A DNA stretch of 10,692 bases from CAYSHJ01 sp964589725 (GCA_964589725.1 CAZPUJ010000397.1:1-10692), one strand, 5' to 3'; positions 1 through 7,568 are shown, counted from the stretch's first letter. Program-made: numbers and translations. Notes: a model not told the origin generated them from the sequence alone.

Positions 1-56
1 TCATGAAACAACAATCCCAACAAAAAGAAAAACCTCCACCCGAAAAACCAAAGTGA
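1..56 (+). CDS. Possible C-terminal end of a gene entering from the left
   Basis: An open frame from the window edge ends in TGA at 54-56. The visible residues are rich in Lys, Gln and Pro (KQQSQQKEKPPPEKPK at the end), which fits a charged, disordered tail of a longer protein. Too little is visible to name a family. An ATG at 3-5 is in this frame, so a 17-residue chance ORF is equally possible. The AT-rich, A-rich composition differs from the GC-rich sequence that follows. Confidence 0.3.
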   Translation, partial: MKQQSQQKEKPPPEKPK

Positions 57-385
57 GTGCCATTGGGCTGACGCCCACGGATTTACTCCTTCGCCGCTAC
101 ACGGCTTGTGCCTGTTTAATTCTGAAGGGCTCTGTCGTATCAACTTCTCTGTCATCGCACTACCGATTGCTTGCGTCTGGACAGGCCGCAGCCAACACTG
201 GCGTCCCCGAATCCCGATTATTCACGGCCTCCACACGAACCCGACGCTCAGGCGAGGGCGAAGTTTGATCCGGACCTCGCTGGCGCGTCGGGTAAGTGTC
301 CGGCGGCCTGTCGGACTAATGGGAGCGCCGTGAATCGTCTGGGCGGACTGTCGTCCTTTCATAGTTTGATGTCGCGGGAGAAACC
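57..385. other. Non-coding stretch upstream of the esterase gene
   Basis: These 329 bases hold no convincing gene. The short open frames have atypical, Arg- and Pro-rich translations, and the part at 239-293 is an imperfect palindrome, so they are probably chance. The promoter of the following gene should lie here, but no clear -35/-10 pair is visible. The ribosome binding site GGGAG at 376-380 belongs to the gene starting at 386. Confidence 0.6.
239..293. repeat. Imperfect inverted repeat (hairpin), probable dispersed element
   Basis: The arms at 239-257 and 275-293 match at 16 of 19 positions (ACCCGACGC...GCGAGG against CCTCGC...GCGTCGGGT), around a 17-base loop. This resembles a small palindromic dispersed element of the kind reported from planctomycete chromosomes. 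It lies about 90 bases upstream of the next start codon, so a terminator for the incoming gene is also possible, although no T-run follows. Confidence 0.55.
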
Positions 386-2482
386 ATGTCACATGTTTGC
401 CAGCGTCTCAAGTTTCGTTGTTGGATCACGGGGCCAGTTCTTCTCGCCGTGATCACTTCAGGTGTTCGCTTGACAGCTCAGGAGACCGAGCCGCCGTCGG
501 CGATGTTCTTGAGATTCATCAAAGCTCAGGCCGCCGCCTTGCGAGCGGAGGACCAAACTCCCGCCAGCCGCGACGAATGGCAACAGCGGCGAGCGATGCT
601 GCGAGAGAATCTGATCAAGGCTTGGGGAGGATTTCCCGATGAACCGTGCGACCTCGCGCCGCGCAAGCTGGGAGAACTCCAACGCGATGGCTACCGCATC
701 GAAAAGATTATTTTCCAGACCCGTCCCGGCGTCTGGATGACGGCAAACGCTTATGTGCCGGACAAAGCGAAGGACGAAAAGTCGCCGGCAATCCTGCACG
801 TTCACGGCCATTGGGCCGGAGCCAAACAAGACCCTGTGGTGCAGTCGCGATGCATCGGCTGTGTGAAGCACGGCTTCTTCGTATTGGTTGTCGATGCGTT
901 CGGCGCGGGCGAGCGAGGCATCGGCAAAAACTTGGGCGAGTATCACGGAGAGATGACCGCCGCGACGTTGTTTCCCATCGGCCGGCCACTCTCCGGCTTG
1001 CAGGTCTACGAAAACATGCGAGCCGTCGATTACTTGCAGACTCGACCGGAGGTGGACGGCTCGCGCATCGGCATTACCGGAGCGAGCGGCGGTGGGAATC
1101 AAACGCTGTACGCCGGCGCGTTCGACGAGCGGTTCAAATGCGTCGTCCCGACTTGTTCGGTCGGCAACTATCAAGCGTACCTCGGCCCCGCCTGCTGTAT
1201 GTGCGAGGTCGTTCCTAACGCATTGCGATTCACCGAAGAAGGGGACGTGCTCGGCCTCGCTGCTGATCGCGGGCTGATGATCACAAGTGCCACGCAGGAC
1301 GGCATCCAATTTTCCGTCGGCGAGGCCAAGAAATCATTCGTCCGCGTGACAGACATCGCTAAGCTGCTCGGCACGCCCGATGGCGTCAAACACACGATCA
1401 TCGAATCGCCGCACGCCTACAATCAGCCGATGCGCGAAGCCCTGTACGGCTGGATGACGCGGCACCTCAAAGGGCAGGGCGATGGCTCACCGTTACCCGA
1501 CCCCGACATCAAAACCGAAGAACCGGAATCGCTGCGCTGTTTTCCCGGCGACTCGCGGCCCAACGATTACATCACGATCCCACGCTTCGCTGCACTCGAA
1601 GCTTGCAGGCTGCTGGAAAGCCGTAAGGCTCCCGCTGATCGGATCAGTTGGAACGACGAACGACCACGAAGACTGGCCGCGCTGGAGCGAGTTTTCGGAG
1701 ACAGGCCCAAACCGACGTCGCTGAATCGCAGATCGGAACCGCTGGCCGACAGCAAGAGTCAACGTCTAATCTTCGATGCCGAGCCGGGCATCACGCTCGA
1801 CGTGCGGCATGATCTCACGAAGACACCGCAACGAATCGCCGTGCTGCTCGATTTCGACTCCGGTGCGCAACAATCCTTTTCGAGCGACCTCGCCAACGAA
1901 TGGCGCAAACATGGTTGGACCATCGCCGCTCCCGAACTGCGAGCGACCAGCCGCTTCGCCCTGCCGAACGACAAGATCGGCAACGCGCCGGACCACAACA
2001 CCGCCGAGTGGTCTTTGTGGATCGGACGCCCGCTGCTCGGCCAGTGGGTACTTGATGTCGGTCGCACGCTGGATGCCCTCGCCGAGCACAACGGTAGTGC
2101 TTTGCCAGACCATGTTGCCGTGATCGGGGTCGGTTCCGCGGGACTCGTCTCGCTCTGTGCAGCCGCGCTCGACGAAAGAATCACGCATGCGGTGACGATC
2201 AATTCGCTCGCCAGTTACGTCTCCGCGCGTCCGTACCGCAATCAACGACTCGGCGTCATGGTTCCCGGAATTCTGCGCGACGTCGGCGACGTGGATCACA
2301 TCGCCGCGCTAATCGCTCCGCGGCAAATTGCCATCGTCGGCGGAGTCACCGGTGACGGAGAGACGATTCACGGCGACGATTTGGCCAGGCAATTCCGTTT
2401 CAGTCGTTCCGTGTTCTCAGTGCAAAATGCCTCTCCGAAGTTGCGTGTCGTCCCGAACGGAAACTTTTGGGATGGCGACTAG
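386..2482 (+). CDS. Secreted acetyl xylan esterase-type alpha/beta-hydrolase, two tandem domains
   Basis: This 698-residue protein is predicted to be exported and to cleave ester bonds, possibly acetyl groups on polysaccharides. The N-terminus has a basic stretch and a hydrophobic core (GPVLLAVITSG) ending near LTAQE, as in a signal peptide. The first hydrolase domain (about 90-365) has the nucleophile elbow GASGGG with Ser234, a likely acid Asp305 in TQDGIQFSVGEAKKS, and a likely catalytic His343 in ESPHAYNQP. A second, weaker hydrolase-like domain (about 450-698) has a GVGSAG elbow with Ser584, but no obvious terminal catalytic His, so it may be non-catalytic. The start is supported by GGGAG five bases upstream of the ATG. 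The AXE1-like family and substrate are inferred from motifs; such proteins are abundant in planctomycetes that degrade sulfated or acetylated glycans. Confidence 0.9.
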   Translation: MSHVCQRLKFRCWITGPVLLAVITSGVRLTAQETEPPSAMFLRFIKAQAAALRAEDQTPASRDEWQQRRAMLRENLIKAWGGFPDEPCDLAPRKLGELQRDGYRIEKIIFQTRPGVWMTANAYVPDKAKDEKSPAILHVHGHWAGAKQDPVVQSRCIGCVKHGFFVLVVDAFGAGERGIGKNLGEYHGEMTAATLFPIGRPLSGLQVYENMRAVDYLQTRPEVDGSRIGITGASGGGNQTLYAGAFDERFKCVVPTCSVGNYQAYLGPACCMCEVVPNALRFTEEGDVLGLAADRGLMITSATQDGIQFSVGEAKKSFVRVTDIAKLLGTPDGVKHTIIESPHAYNQPMREALYGWMTRHLKGQGDGSPLPDPDIKTEEPESLRCFPGDSRPNDYITIPRFAALEACRLLESRKAPADRISWNDERPRRLAALERVFGDRPKPTSLNRRSEPLADSKSQRLIFDAEPGITLDVRHDLTKTPQRIAVLLDFDSGAQQSFSSDLANEWRKHGWTIAAPELRATSRFALPNDKIGNAPDHNTAEWSLWIGRPLLGQWVLDVGRTLDALAEHNGSALPDHVAVIGVGSAGLVSLCAAALDERITHAVTINSLASYVSARPYRNQRLGVMVPGILRDVGDVDHIAALIAPRQIAIVGGVTGDGETIHGDDLARQFRFSRSVFSVQNASPKLRVVPNGNFWDGD

Positions 2483-2629
2483 CGGTGGCGTTGAGCAATA
2501 CATGGCGCGAGCAGTTGTGCTTTCGTGCCAGTTCGGTTCGTGCCGCGAACGTGGTGAGTTTACTGTTTATTCATTCTTTCTGCAGTCATCGTGACGTTGC
2601 CACACGAACTCTGTGAACTAATCCTACAA

Positions 2630-2689
2630 CGCACTTTCGTGTTTCGGTCCCCTCTCCCGCCCGCATCGGGGGGAGAGGGTTAGGGGGGC
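2630..2689 (-). repeat. Dispersed palindromic repeat, copy A
   Basis: A GC-rich hairpin element: CGCACTTT, then CCCCTCTCCC, a short loop, GGGGGAGAGGG and a TTAGGGGGG tail. Its reverse complement matches copy B (2769-2832) over nearly the whole length, including the CGCACTTT flank. The shared flank shows that the unit is about 60 bases, longer than the central palindrome. Confidence 0.75.
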
Positions 2690-2768
2690 TTCGGAGATGA
2701 TTGGCGACCGACGACGAGTTGCTGTCATGAGAAGAGGTTGCACGGCGAATGGAGGCATTGGCTCCGTT

Positions 2769-2832
2769 CGCCCCCTCACCCTAGCCCTCTCCCCCGAAGC
2801 GGGGGAGAGGGGACCGGAACGCACAAAGTGCG
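2769..2832 (+). repeat. Dispersed palindromic repeat, copy B
   Basis: Inverted relative to copy A. It reads CCCCCTCACCCTAGCCCTCT, then a nearly perfect hairpin (CTCTCCCCC GAAG GGGGGAGAG type), then GGACCGGAACGCACAAAGTGCG. Read in the frame of the following gene it gives LTLALSPEAGERG, which looks like translated repeat and not native protein. Confidence 0.75.
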
Positions 2833-2834
2833 CC

Positions 2835-4019
2835 GTGGTACTAACCGCCAATGTTCGTGCTTTCCGTCAAGCGTATTGCCGGTGCGGATGGCGCTTTGCG
2901 ACAACGTTACTGCTGGCGAATCTTTTGTGGCCGCTAACCGTTTCGGCCGAGTTGATGACTTGGGATGGGAAGCACTCGATCGAACGCATCGAAGTCACGG
3001 CGGTCTACTTCGTGCCGAAGGACCGCTCGCCGCTGCCGGATTGGAAGGATCGAGTCAGCTACTTCTGCCGGCGAATCGAACGCTTTCATGAGCGGGAGTT
3101 TCAGGGGCAGTCGACATTGAAGACGGTGATTCGCCCTGAGCCGTTTCAGTCGGAGCGGGACACCAAAGAGCTGCGCGAAGGAAACGGCGACGCGATCTTC
3201 TTTCGCACGTTTCGCGAGGTGGATGCCGCATTGAACTTCGGGCAAGGAGGACGAACCGCATATCCGATTCTACTGGTGCTCAGCGACATCAATTGGCGAC
3301 CGCTCGATGATTTCTTTCGCGTGAAGCCGACGGACGACGGCAAGTTCGCCTTCGAAGGTCAGCTCATCAACGGCCGGCATTTTCCCGGAGCGGCGTCCGG
3401 CGGAGCACGCGCCACCTATTTGGCCGATCTTGGCGTCGGCTGGGGCTTGGTCAGCGCCGATGGCTGGCGAGTCCCCTACAGCGGCACTGATTGCGTCGTG
3501 TATCACGAAGGGGTCGGGCATTCGGTCGGCCTGCCGCATCCCGATCCGGGCAACGGATCGGTGATGAGCTTGGCTCAGTACCAAGGTTGGATCAACGAGT
3601 CATGGCTGGATGATGATCAGAAGAAGCGACTCGGTTGGCAGCCACCGCCGAAGGCGGCGGATCGTTCGAGCGACTTGTTCTCGGTCTTCACGGCTTTGCC
3701 CAATCCGCTGATGCCGAAACCGGACCAGGCAGTGTCGCTCAAGCTCACGTGGCCGACCAAAGTTCAGATCAAGTCGCTGCGAGTCCGCGTGCAAACCAAT
3801 CTTTGGGGACCGTGGCAGGAAGTGCCGCAGCGTCCAAGCTCAACTGTGCCCGACAGCGTCGAGTTGGGCCAATTCGACCGCGCGACGCCGGTGAGCTATC
3901 GCGTCGACACAGTGTTGACGGACGGCCGTGATGTCGAACTGTGGGGCTATTTCCAGGTCCGTGAGATCCCGGAGGTCATCGTGTTGCCACGTCGTAAACC
4001 CGATTCGCCCGAGGAATAA
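2835..4019 (+). CDS. Secreted putative zinc metallopeptidase with HExxxHxxGxxH motif
   Basis: I do not recognise a named family. From a GTG at 2835 the product is 394 residues. A signal peptide is visible (WRFATTLLLANLLWPLTVSA, cleaved before ELMTWDG). The middle carries YHEGVGHSVGLPHP (His224, Glu225, His229, Gly232, His235), followed nine residues later by SVMS (Met244), which resembles a Met-turn. Metzincins have HExxHxxGxxH; here one extra residue sits between Glu and the second His, as in the HExxxH of dipeptidyl peptidase III. The C-terminal third (about 275-394) looks like a beta-rich domain. The frame is open from ATG codons at 2697 and 2727, but those starts would translate repeat copy B, and none of the candidates has a good ribosome binding site. 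The coding call is firm; start and enzymatic activity are inferred. Confidence 0.8.
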   Translation: MVLTANVRAFRQAYCRCGWRFATTLLLANLLWPLTVSAELMTWDGKHSIERIEVTAVYFVPKDRSPLPDWKDRVSYFCRRIERFHEREFQGQSTLKTVIRPEPFQSERDTKELREGNGDAIFFRTFREVDAALNFGQGGRTAYPILLVLSDINWRPLDDFFRVKPTDDGKFAFEGQLINGRHFPGAASGGARATYLADLGVGWGLVSADGWRVPYSGTDCVVYHEGVGHSVGLPHPDPGNGSVMSLAQYQGWINESWLDDDQKKRLGWQPPPKAADRSSDLFSVFTALPNPLMPKPDQAVSLKLTWPTKVQIKSLRVRVQTNLWGPWQEVPQRPSSTVPDSVELGQFDRATPVSYRVDTVLTDGRDVELWGYFQVREIPEVIVLPRRKPDSPEE

Positions 4020-4041
4020 ATCCGCGCACCCTGTCGCTGAA

Positions 4042-4093
4042 TTCGCAAGAATTCAGCCGCACGAGCCTGGTCGACGGACTGAATTCTTGCGAA
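4042..4093. terminator. Hairpin between convergent genes, possible bidirectional terminator
   Basis: A 15-base perfect inverted repeat (TTCGCAAGAATTCAG at 4042-4056, CTGAATTCTTGCGAA at 4079-4093) flanks a 22-base loop in which CCG and CGG can extend the stem. It lies 22 bases after the stop of the plus-strand peptidase gene and 41 bases past the end of the minus-strand gene, where a shared terminator would be expected. There is no clear U-tract on either strand, so it could instead be a dispersed palindrome. Confidence 0.5.
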
Positions 4094-4134
4094 ATTTAGC
4101 TACGACGAGTCTGAAGGTGCGCTGTCGTGTTAGA

Positions 4135-5874
4135 TCACAGTGCCTGGTCCCACAACGTCCGGTCCTTCAGCATCACCTGGCGCAACAATGGAATCGGCGG
4201 CGAGCCGTGGCGCAGTATTTCGTCGTGGAAGCGTTTCAACGAGTACGCGGCGCTCTCTTGCTGACGCCAGTCCTCGCGAAGTTTCAGAATCATTAGTTTT
4301 CCGAGCGTGTAATTCAGATAACCGGGATCGTGAGTGCCTCGGACCGCTTCTTGCCGAGCGGGTTGTTCTTGGTAGTAGCAGTTGTCTTGGAAGAATTTGG
4401 TGGCCTCGTCGACGGTCATGTCGTCGCAGTGCATTTTGATCGAGCAGCACAAGCGACACAGACGCAACAACGCTTCGTCGGATTGAGCAAGGCGGTACTT
4501 CGCCGTTTTGAGTGGATCGTTGCCGTCCGGGAAACCTTCGTCGAGCAGCATTTGCTCGGTGTAGTGCGCCCAGCCTTCGACGAAGGCGTAGCTCGAAAAA
4601 CATTTCCGGACCTTGCTGATCGGCGAGGCGTTCAGGTGCAGGTGTTGCAGGTAATGTCCGGGATACGCCTCGTGGATCGAGACAACGTCGGTTGTGTAAT
4701 AGTTGAACGCTGTCAGCCACTCGTTCTGTTGGGCCGCAGTCCATGATTCGTCCACCGGAGTGACGTAGTAGAACGCGTCAGTCGAGCGGGTCTCGAATGG
4801 GCCGGGCGAGTCCATTGACGCGAAGCTGGTGGCTCGGCGGAACCGCGGCGTTTCGGCGACCTTCACGCGCACGTCGGACGGAAACGACGCGATTTTGTGG
4901 TCGAGGTTGAACTGTCGAATCGCTTCCAGATTGCGAGCTGTGTCCGGGATCAAGCCCGCAGCGGTCGGGTGATCGTCTTGAATGGACTTGAAGACTTCGA
5001 TCGCCAGCTTTGTCGGGTTAATGCGTTTGGCAGTCTCGGCGAAAATCGCTTGCTCGCGGCGCAGCTCGCGCATGCCCAGTACCAGGATTTCTTCCGGCGT
5101 TTGCGTGACCAGTTCTGATTCGCGCAGCATGCGAGCGAATTTGTCGCGGCCGAGCGCGAAGCGGTGATCGGCGGTCGGCAGGCGTTCGGCTTCGAGCCAC
5201 TTCGAGTACGCGCGGAGTTCGTGAATCGCGGCCTCGTTCGCGGTCTTGAGTTCCGCCAGTAGAACTTCGTCTTTCAGATCGGTAATGGCTTGCGGCAGAT
5301 CGCGTTCAAGAAAGTTGGCCGCGCCATTCGTGACTTTGATCGAGGTCTCGACCAATTCGCGGGCGAGCTTTGCGTCGAGATTCTCCCGCGCGGCGGCAAA
5401 CAAACGCGGCATTTGCTTTTCAACGGCGATGATCGAGCGGACTCGGTCGGGCAACGGAGCAAAATCTCGGATCAGATAGTTGTCAATCTGTACCGCCTGC
5501 ACGTAAATCATCGGCCTCCGATGAAATTCGTCGAAGCCTTCAAAGTCAAAGTGCGCTTTGCTCAGCCCTATTTGGAAGACTTCCCAATCGACCCTGAACG
5601 ACGGACTCAGTTGGTCAAGCGCGATTTTCTCCAAGCGTCGCTGGAACGTCTTCAGCCGTTCGTGTTCGCGGGCGAGTGCGTCGTGGCTGTAGTCTGCCAG
5701 CTTGCCGTCGTACTCGTGCAACCCCAACTCCAAGGCGGAGTGCGGGCGGAACGCGAACTGGCCGGCGAAGAACTCCTCGGTGAGCTTCTCGAACTCACGA
5801 TCGGACGGAGTCAGAGCCTGCGGATTCGGTTCGTTGGCAGTCAAGACCAGCAAGAGGCAAAGAGTCGACAGCAC
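4135..5874 (-). CDS. DUF885 family secreted protein, predicted metallopeptidase-like
   Basis: This 579-residue protein matches the DUF885 family in its landmarks: HEAYPGHYLQ (His401, Glu402, His407), then FVEGWAHYTEQM with Glu433, and the C-terminal RGTHDPGYLNYTLGKL segment. The pattern of two His plus a downstream Glu suggests a zinc site of gluzincin type; activity in this family is mostly inferred. I chose the GTG at 5874 because AGGAGA lies seven bases upstream (5882-5887) and because it gives a short hydrophobic leader (LSTLCLLLVLTA), consistent with export. The frame stays open to 6048, but the extra 58 residues are antisense to an esterase remnant and look unlike protein. It converges on the peptidase gene at 2835-4019; the two stops are about 115 bases apart. 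Confidence 0.9.
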   Translation of the reverse strand: MLSTLCLLLVLTANEPNPQALTPSDREFEKLTEEFFAGQFAFRPHSALELGLHEYDGKLADYSHDALAREHERLKTFQRRLEKIALDQLSPSFRVDWEVFQIGLSKAHFDFEGFDEFHRRPMIYVQAVQIDNYLIRDFAPLPDRVRSIIAVEKQMPRLFAAARENLDAKLARELVETSIKVTNGAANFLERDLPQAITDLKDEVLLAELKTANEAAIHELRAYSKWLEAERLPTADHRFALGRDKFARMLRESELVTQTPEEILVLGMRELRREQAIFAETAKRINPTKLAIEVFKSIQDDHPTAAGLIPDTARNLEAIRQFNLDHKIASFPSDVRVKVAETPRFRRATSFASMDSPGPFETRSTDAFYYVTPVDESWTAAQQNEWLTAFNYYTTDVVSIHEAYPGHYLQHLHLNASPISKVRKCFSSYAFVEGWAHYTEQMLLDEGFPDGNDPLKTAKYRLAQSDEALLRLCRLCCSIKMHCDDMTVDEATKFFQDNCYYQEQPARQEAVRGTHDPGYLNYTLGKLMILKLREDWRQQESAAYSLKRFHDEILRHGSPPIPLLRQVMLKDRTLWDQAL

Positions 5875-5881
5875 GGTTTCG

Positions 5882-5887
5882 TCTCCT
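5882..5887 (-). promoter_or_regulatory. Ribosome binding site fixing the DUF885 gene start
   Basis: AGGAGA on the minus strand lies seven bases before the GTG at 5874. It is the strongest Shine-Dalgarno match in the region and selects this GTG over the upstream ATG at 6048. Confidence 0.75.
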
Positions 5888-5929
5888 GGCGAGAGGGTGT
5901 CACGAGTCAAACGGCTGGATTCGATTTGA

Positions 5930-6097
5930 CTATTAAGCACCGCGAACGATTTCGTCGAGGGATGGCAAATTGATTCTGAAGGCCACGAGGTGAAGTACGT
6001 CGAAGTGCCTGGCCTCGGCCACATGTGGGCCACGAAGGCCGATATCAACGAGACAATTTGGAAATTCTTCGCCGATCATCCGCGCGACAAGAAGTGA
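5930..6097 (+). pseudogene. C-terminal remnant of an alpha/beta-hydrolase (esterase)
   Basis: A plus-strand frame ending in TGA at 6095-6097 encodes DFVEGWQIDSEGHEVKYVEV, continuing PGLGHMWATKADINETIWKF and FADHPRDKK. This has the look of the C-terminal end of a secreted esterase related to PHB depolymerases or dienelactone hydrolases, where GxGHxW carries the catalytic His and a final helix closes the fold. There is no start codon, nucleophile or upstream domain: the sequence to the left is the 5' end of the minus-strand DUF885 gene. The rest was probably lost by deletion or rearrangement. The exact left boundary is uncertain, somewhere at 5940-5960. The family call rests on reading the motif by eye. 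Confidence 0.6.
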
Positions 6098-6128
6098 CGT
6101 GGCGTCTCTGAAATCTCGGAACGGTGCG

Positions 6129-7568
6129 TCATTCAGACTGTTTGCGACAAGCGTCTGCGTTCACAAGAATCTTACCGACTAGATCGCGGCCGGGAAAATT
6201 CGCGAGGACATACGTGTTCCGGCCGTCGGAGATTTCAAACTCGGCGGACTTGCTGCCGCCGACCGGTTGACCGCTGATGGTCGCTGGCTGTAACGCGAGT
6301 TGATGCTTGCCGGCTGGAAGCTCGACGCGGCGGACTTGAATCTTGTCGGGGAGCAAACCCCAACAACGCGTGTCGGCGTTCTCGGTCGCTTCCCAGGCAA
6401 CGCCGGCAGCGTCGATGGCGAATTCGACGAGTGGGTTGTCGACGTGCAATGCCTCTTTCGTGCCGTACAGCGAGCCTTTCTTGACCGCTCGACGCACGAC
6501 CGTGCGAGCCATGATCTGCGGGAAGATCGCCTCGAATTGTCGCTGAGCGAGGTCGCCGACGTCGGTGATCGTTTCGGTTTGGCCGACGAAGTTGTCATCG
6601 ACGGTGACTCGTACCGACTTCGTGCGGTTGTTCGGCACGACGACGACCGGCACTTTCACCGGCGCGAACGTCGGCGTGATCGTGTGCTTCGCGAAGGCCG
6701 ACAGAATGTGATCGGCGACGAGCATCGCGGCTTGCGTCGGTACTTCGTAACGCTCTTCCTTGTACGGCCCTCGGCCGACGAGTGTGAACACGTACAAGAC
6801 GCCGTTGCCGGGCGCCGAATGCCGCCCGTTTTGCACTCGTTCGAGGTCTTGCTTGGCAGAAGCGAACTCCGGCTCCCAATTGGCGACGAGCTGAATCGAC
6901 CGTGCCGCGTCGTCGTAATCACGATGAGTGGCCTCGCGCAAAACGCCACTGATGTACGCTCCCAAGGCCACGCGCTTGTACGCGAGCTTTGGGTTGTCTT
7001 GGCCGTCCTTCGACCCGGCGTCGATGATTGCTTGCTGCTTGTCATTGACTTGCAGAGCGTATGCTCCCGCGTCGGTGGCGTCGCGCATCAAATTCGACAA
7101 CGCCAGGAACGCCCGAATCAGAATCTTCTCGTAGTCCTCGCCAGCGTACGCGCGGTGCGTATCGTCGGTGAGGAATGAGGCCGCTCCTTCAGCGAGGCTC
7201 TTCTGCTCGAGGAAGTCAAACTGATCGCGAACTTCCCGCAGCGTCTTCTCCGAGTCGGCGGCGCGTCCGGAACAAAGCTCGACCATCGCCCGTTCGAGCT
7301 TCAGGACATCGGCTTCTTTCGCTCGCCGCTTCTTGGGAAGTTCGTTCGAGACGAACTGCTCGGCCGCGTTGAGGTTGCCGGCGTGAAATTCTGATCGGAC
7401 ATTTCGCACGCGATCGGCATAAGTCGAGCAGCCCGTCAGCGCGATGAGGCAATAGGTCGCGAGGCAGAGACGCGATTTGCCTTTGCCCGTTCCTCTCGTC
7501 CATTCGGGGAGAGGGTTAGGGAGCGAGGCCGCTGAAGTCTGTTGGCTGCCGAGGGGAGACTTCTTCAT
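6129..7568 (-). CDS. COG3014-like outer-membrane or periplasmic lipoprotein
   Basis: From the ATG at 7568 the product is 479 residues. A lipoprotein signal is clear: LCLATYCLIALTGC with the modified Cys at residue 47. The mature part begins with a helical, repeat-like region (AGNLNAAEQFVSNELPKKRR, then more helices up to about residue 245), followed by a region containing GVLYVFTLVGRGPYKEE and a beta-rich C-terminal half. This order resembles the COG3014 lipoproteins, often found beside LpoB-type genes; function is not established. Here the LpoB-like gene lies upstream on the same strand. The n-region before the hydrophobic core is unusually long and about residues 13-28 (SLPNPLPEWTRGTG) are encoded by dispersed repeat copy C. 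A GTG at 7601 is an alternative start. No strong ribosome binding site precedes either. Confidence 0.8.
   Translation of the reverse strand: MKKSPLGSQQTSAASLPNPLPEWTRGTGKGKSRLCLATYCLIALTGCSTYADRVRNVRSEFHAGNLNAAEQFVSNELPKKRRAKEADVLKLERAMVELCSGRAADSEKTLREVRDQFDFLEQKSLAEGAASFLTDDTHRAYAGEDYEKILIRAFLALSNLMRDATDAGAYALQVNDKQQAIIDAGSKDGQDNPKLAYKRVALGAYISGVLREATHRDYDDAARSIQLVANWEPEFASAKQDLERVQNGRHSAPGNGVLYVFTLVGRGPYKEERYEVPTQAAMLVADHILSAFAKHTITPTFAPVKVPVVVVPNNRTKSVRVTVDDNFVGQTETITDVGDLAQRQFEAIFPQIMARTVVRRAVKKGSLYGTKEALHVDNPLVEFAIDAAGVAWEATENADTRCWGLLPDKIQVRRVELPAGKHQLALQPATISGQPVGGSKSAEFEISDGRNTYVLANFPGRDLVGKILVNADACRKQSE
7484..7530 (-). repeat. Dispersed palindromic repeat, copy C (inside a leader-coding region)
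   Basis: TTGCCCGTTCCTCTCGTCCA followed by TTCGGGGAGAGGGTTAGGGAGCGAGG. It has the same orientation as copy A and a more degraded palindrome. The reverse complement matches copy D (7714-7757) outside the central loop, including CTTGCTCCCT- and GGGCAA-type flanks. It is read in frame in the N-terminal part of the COG3014-like lipoprotein. Confidence 0.65.

Larger units (their letters stand above)
2483..2834. other. Non-coding spacer holding two inverted repeat copies
   Basis: These 352 bases lie between two plus-strand genes. The first 147 bases (to about 2629) show nothing recognisable. The rest is two dispersed repeat copies in opposite orientation (2630-2689 and 2769-2832) around 79 bases of unique sequence. 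A plus-strand open frame runs from 2697 through the second copy into the next gene, but the part encoded by the repeat is probably not native protein. Confidence 0.6.

Noticed and set aside
53..452. Overlapping short plus-strand frames before the esterase
   Set aside because: Arg/Pro-rich translations running through a palindromic element; no start signals.
458..1309. 283-codon minus-strand open frame opposite the esterase gene
   Set aside because: It lies wholly antisense to a gene with a signal peptide and catalytic motifs; its translation has no recognisable domain and is a side effect of GC-rich codon use.
2630..2832. CRISPR array interpretation of the paired repeats
   Set aside because: Only two copies, in opposite orientation, with no regular direct repeats or spacers.
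5875..6048. N-terminal extension of the DUF885 gene to an ATG at 6048
   Set aside because: The extension is antisense to the esterase remnant, would bury the signal peptide, and lacks the strong ribosome binding site present before the GTG at 5874.
6300..7178. 292-codon plus-strand open frame opposite the COG3014-like gene
   Set aside because: Arg- and Asp-rich translation with no family features; the opposite strand has a clear lipoprotein.
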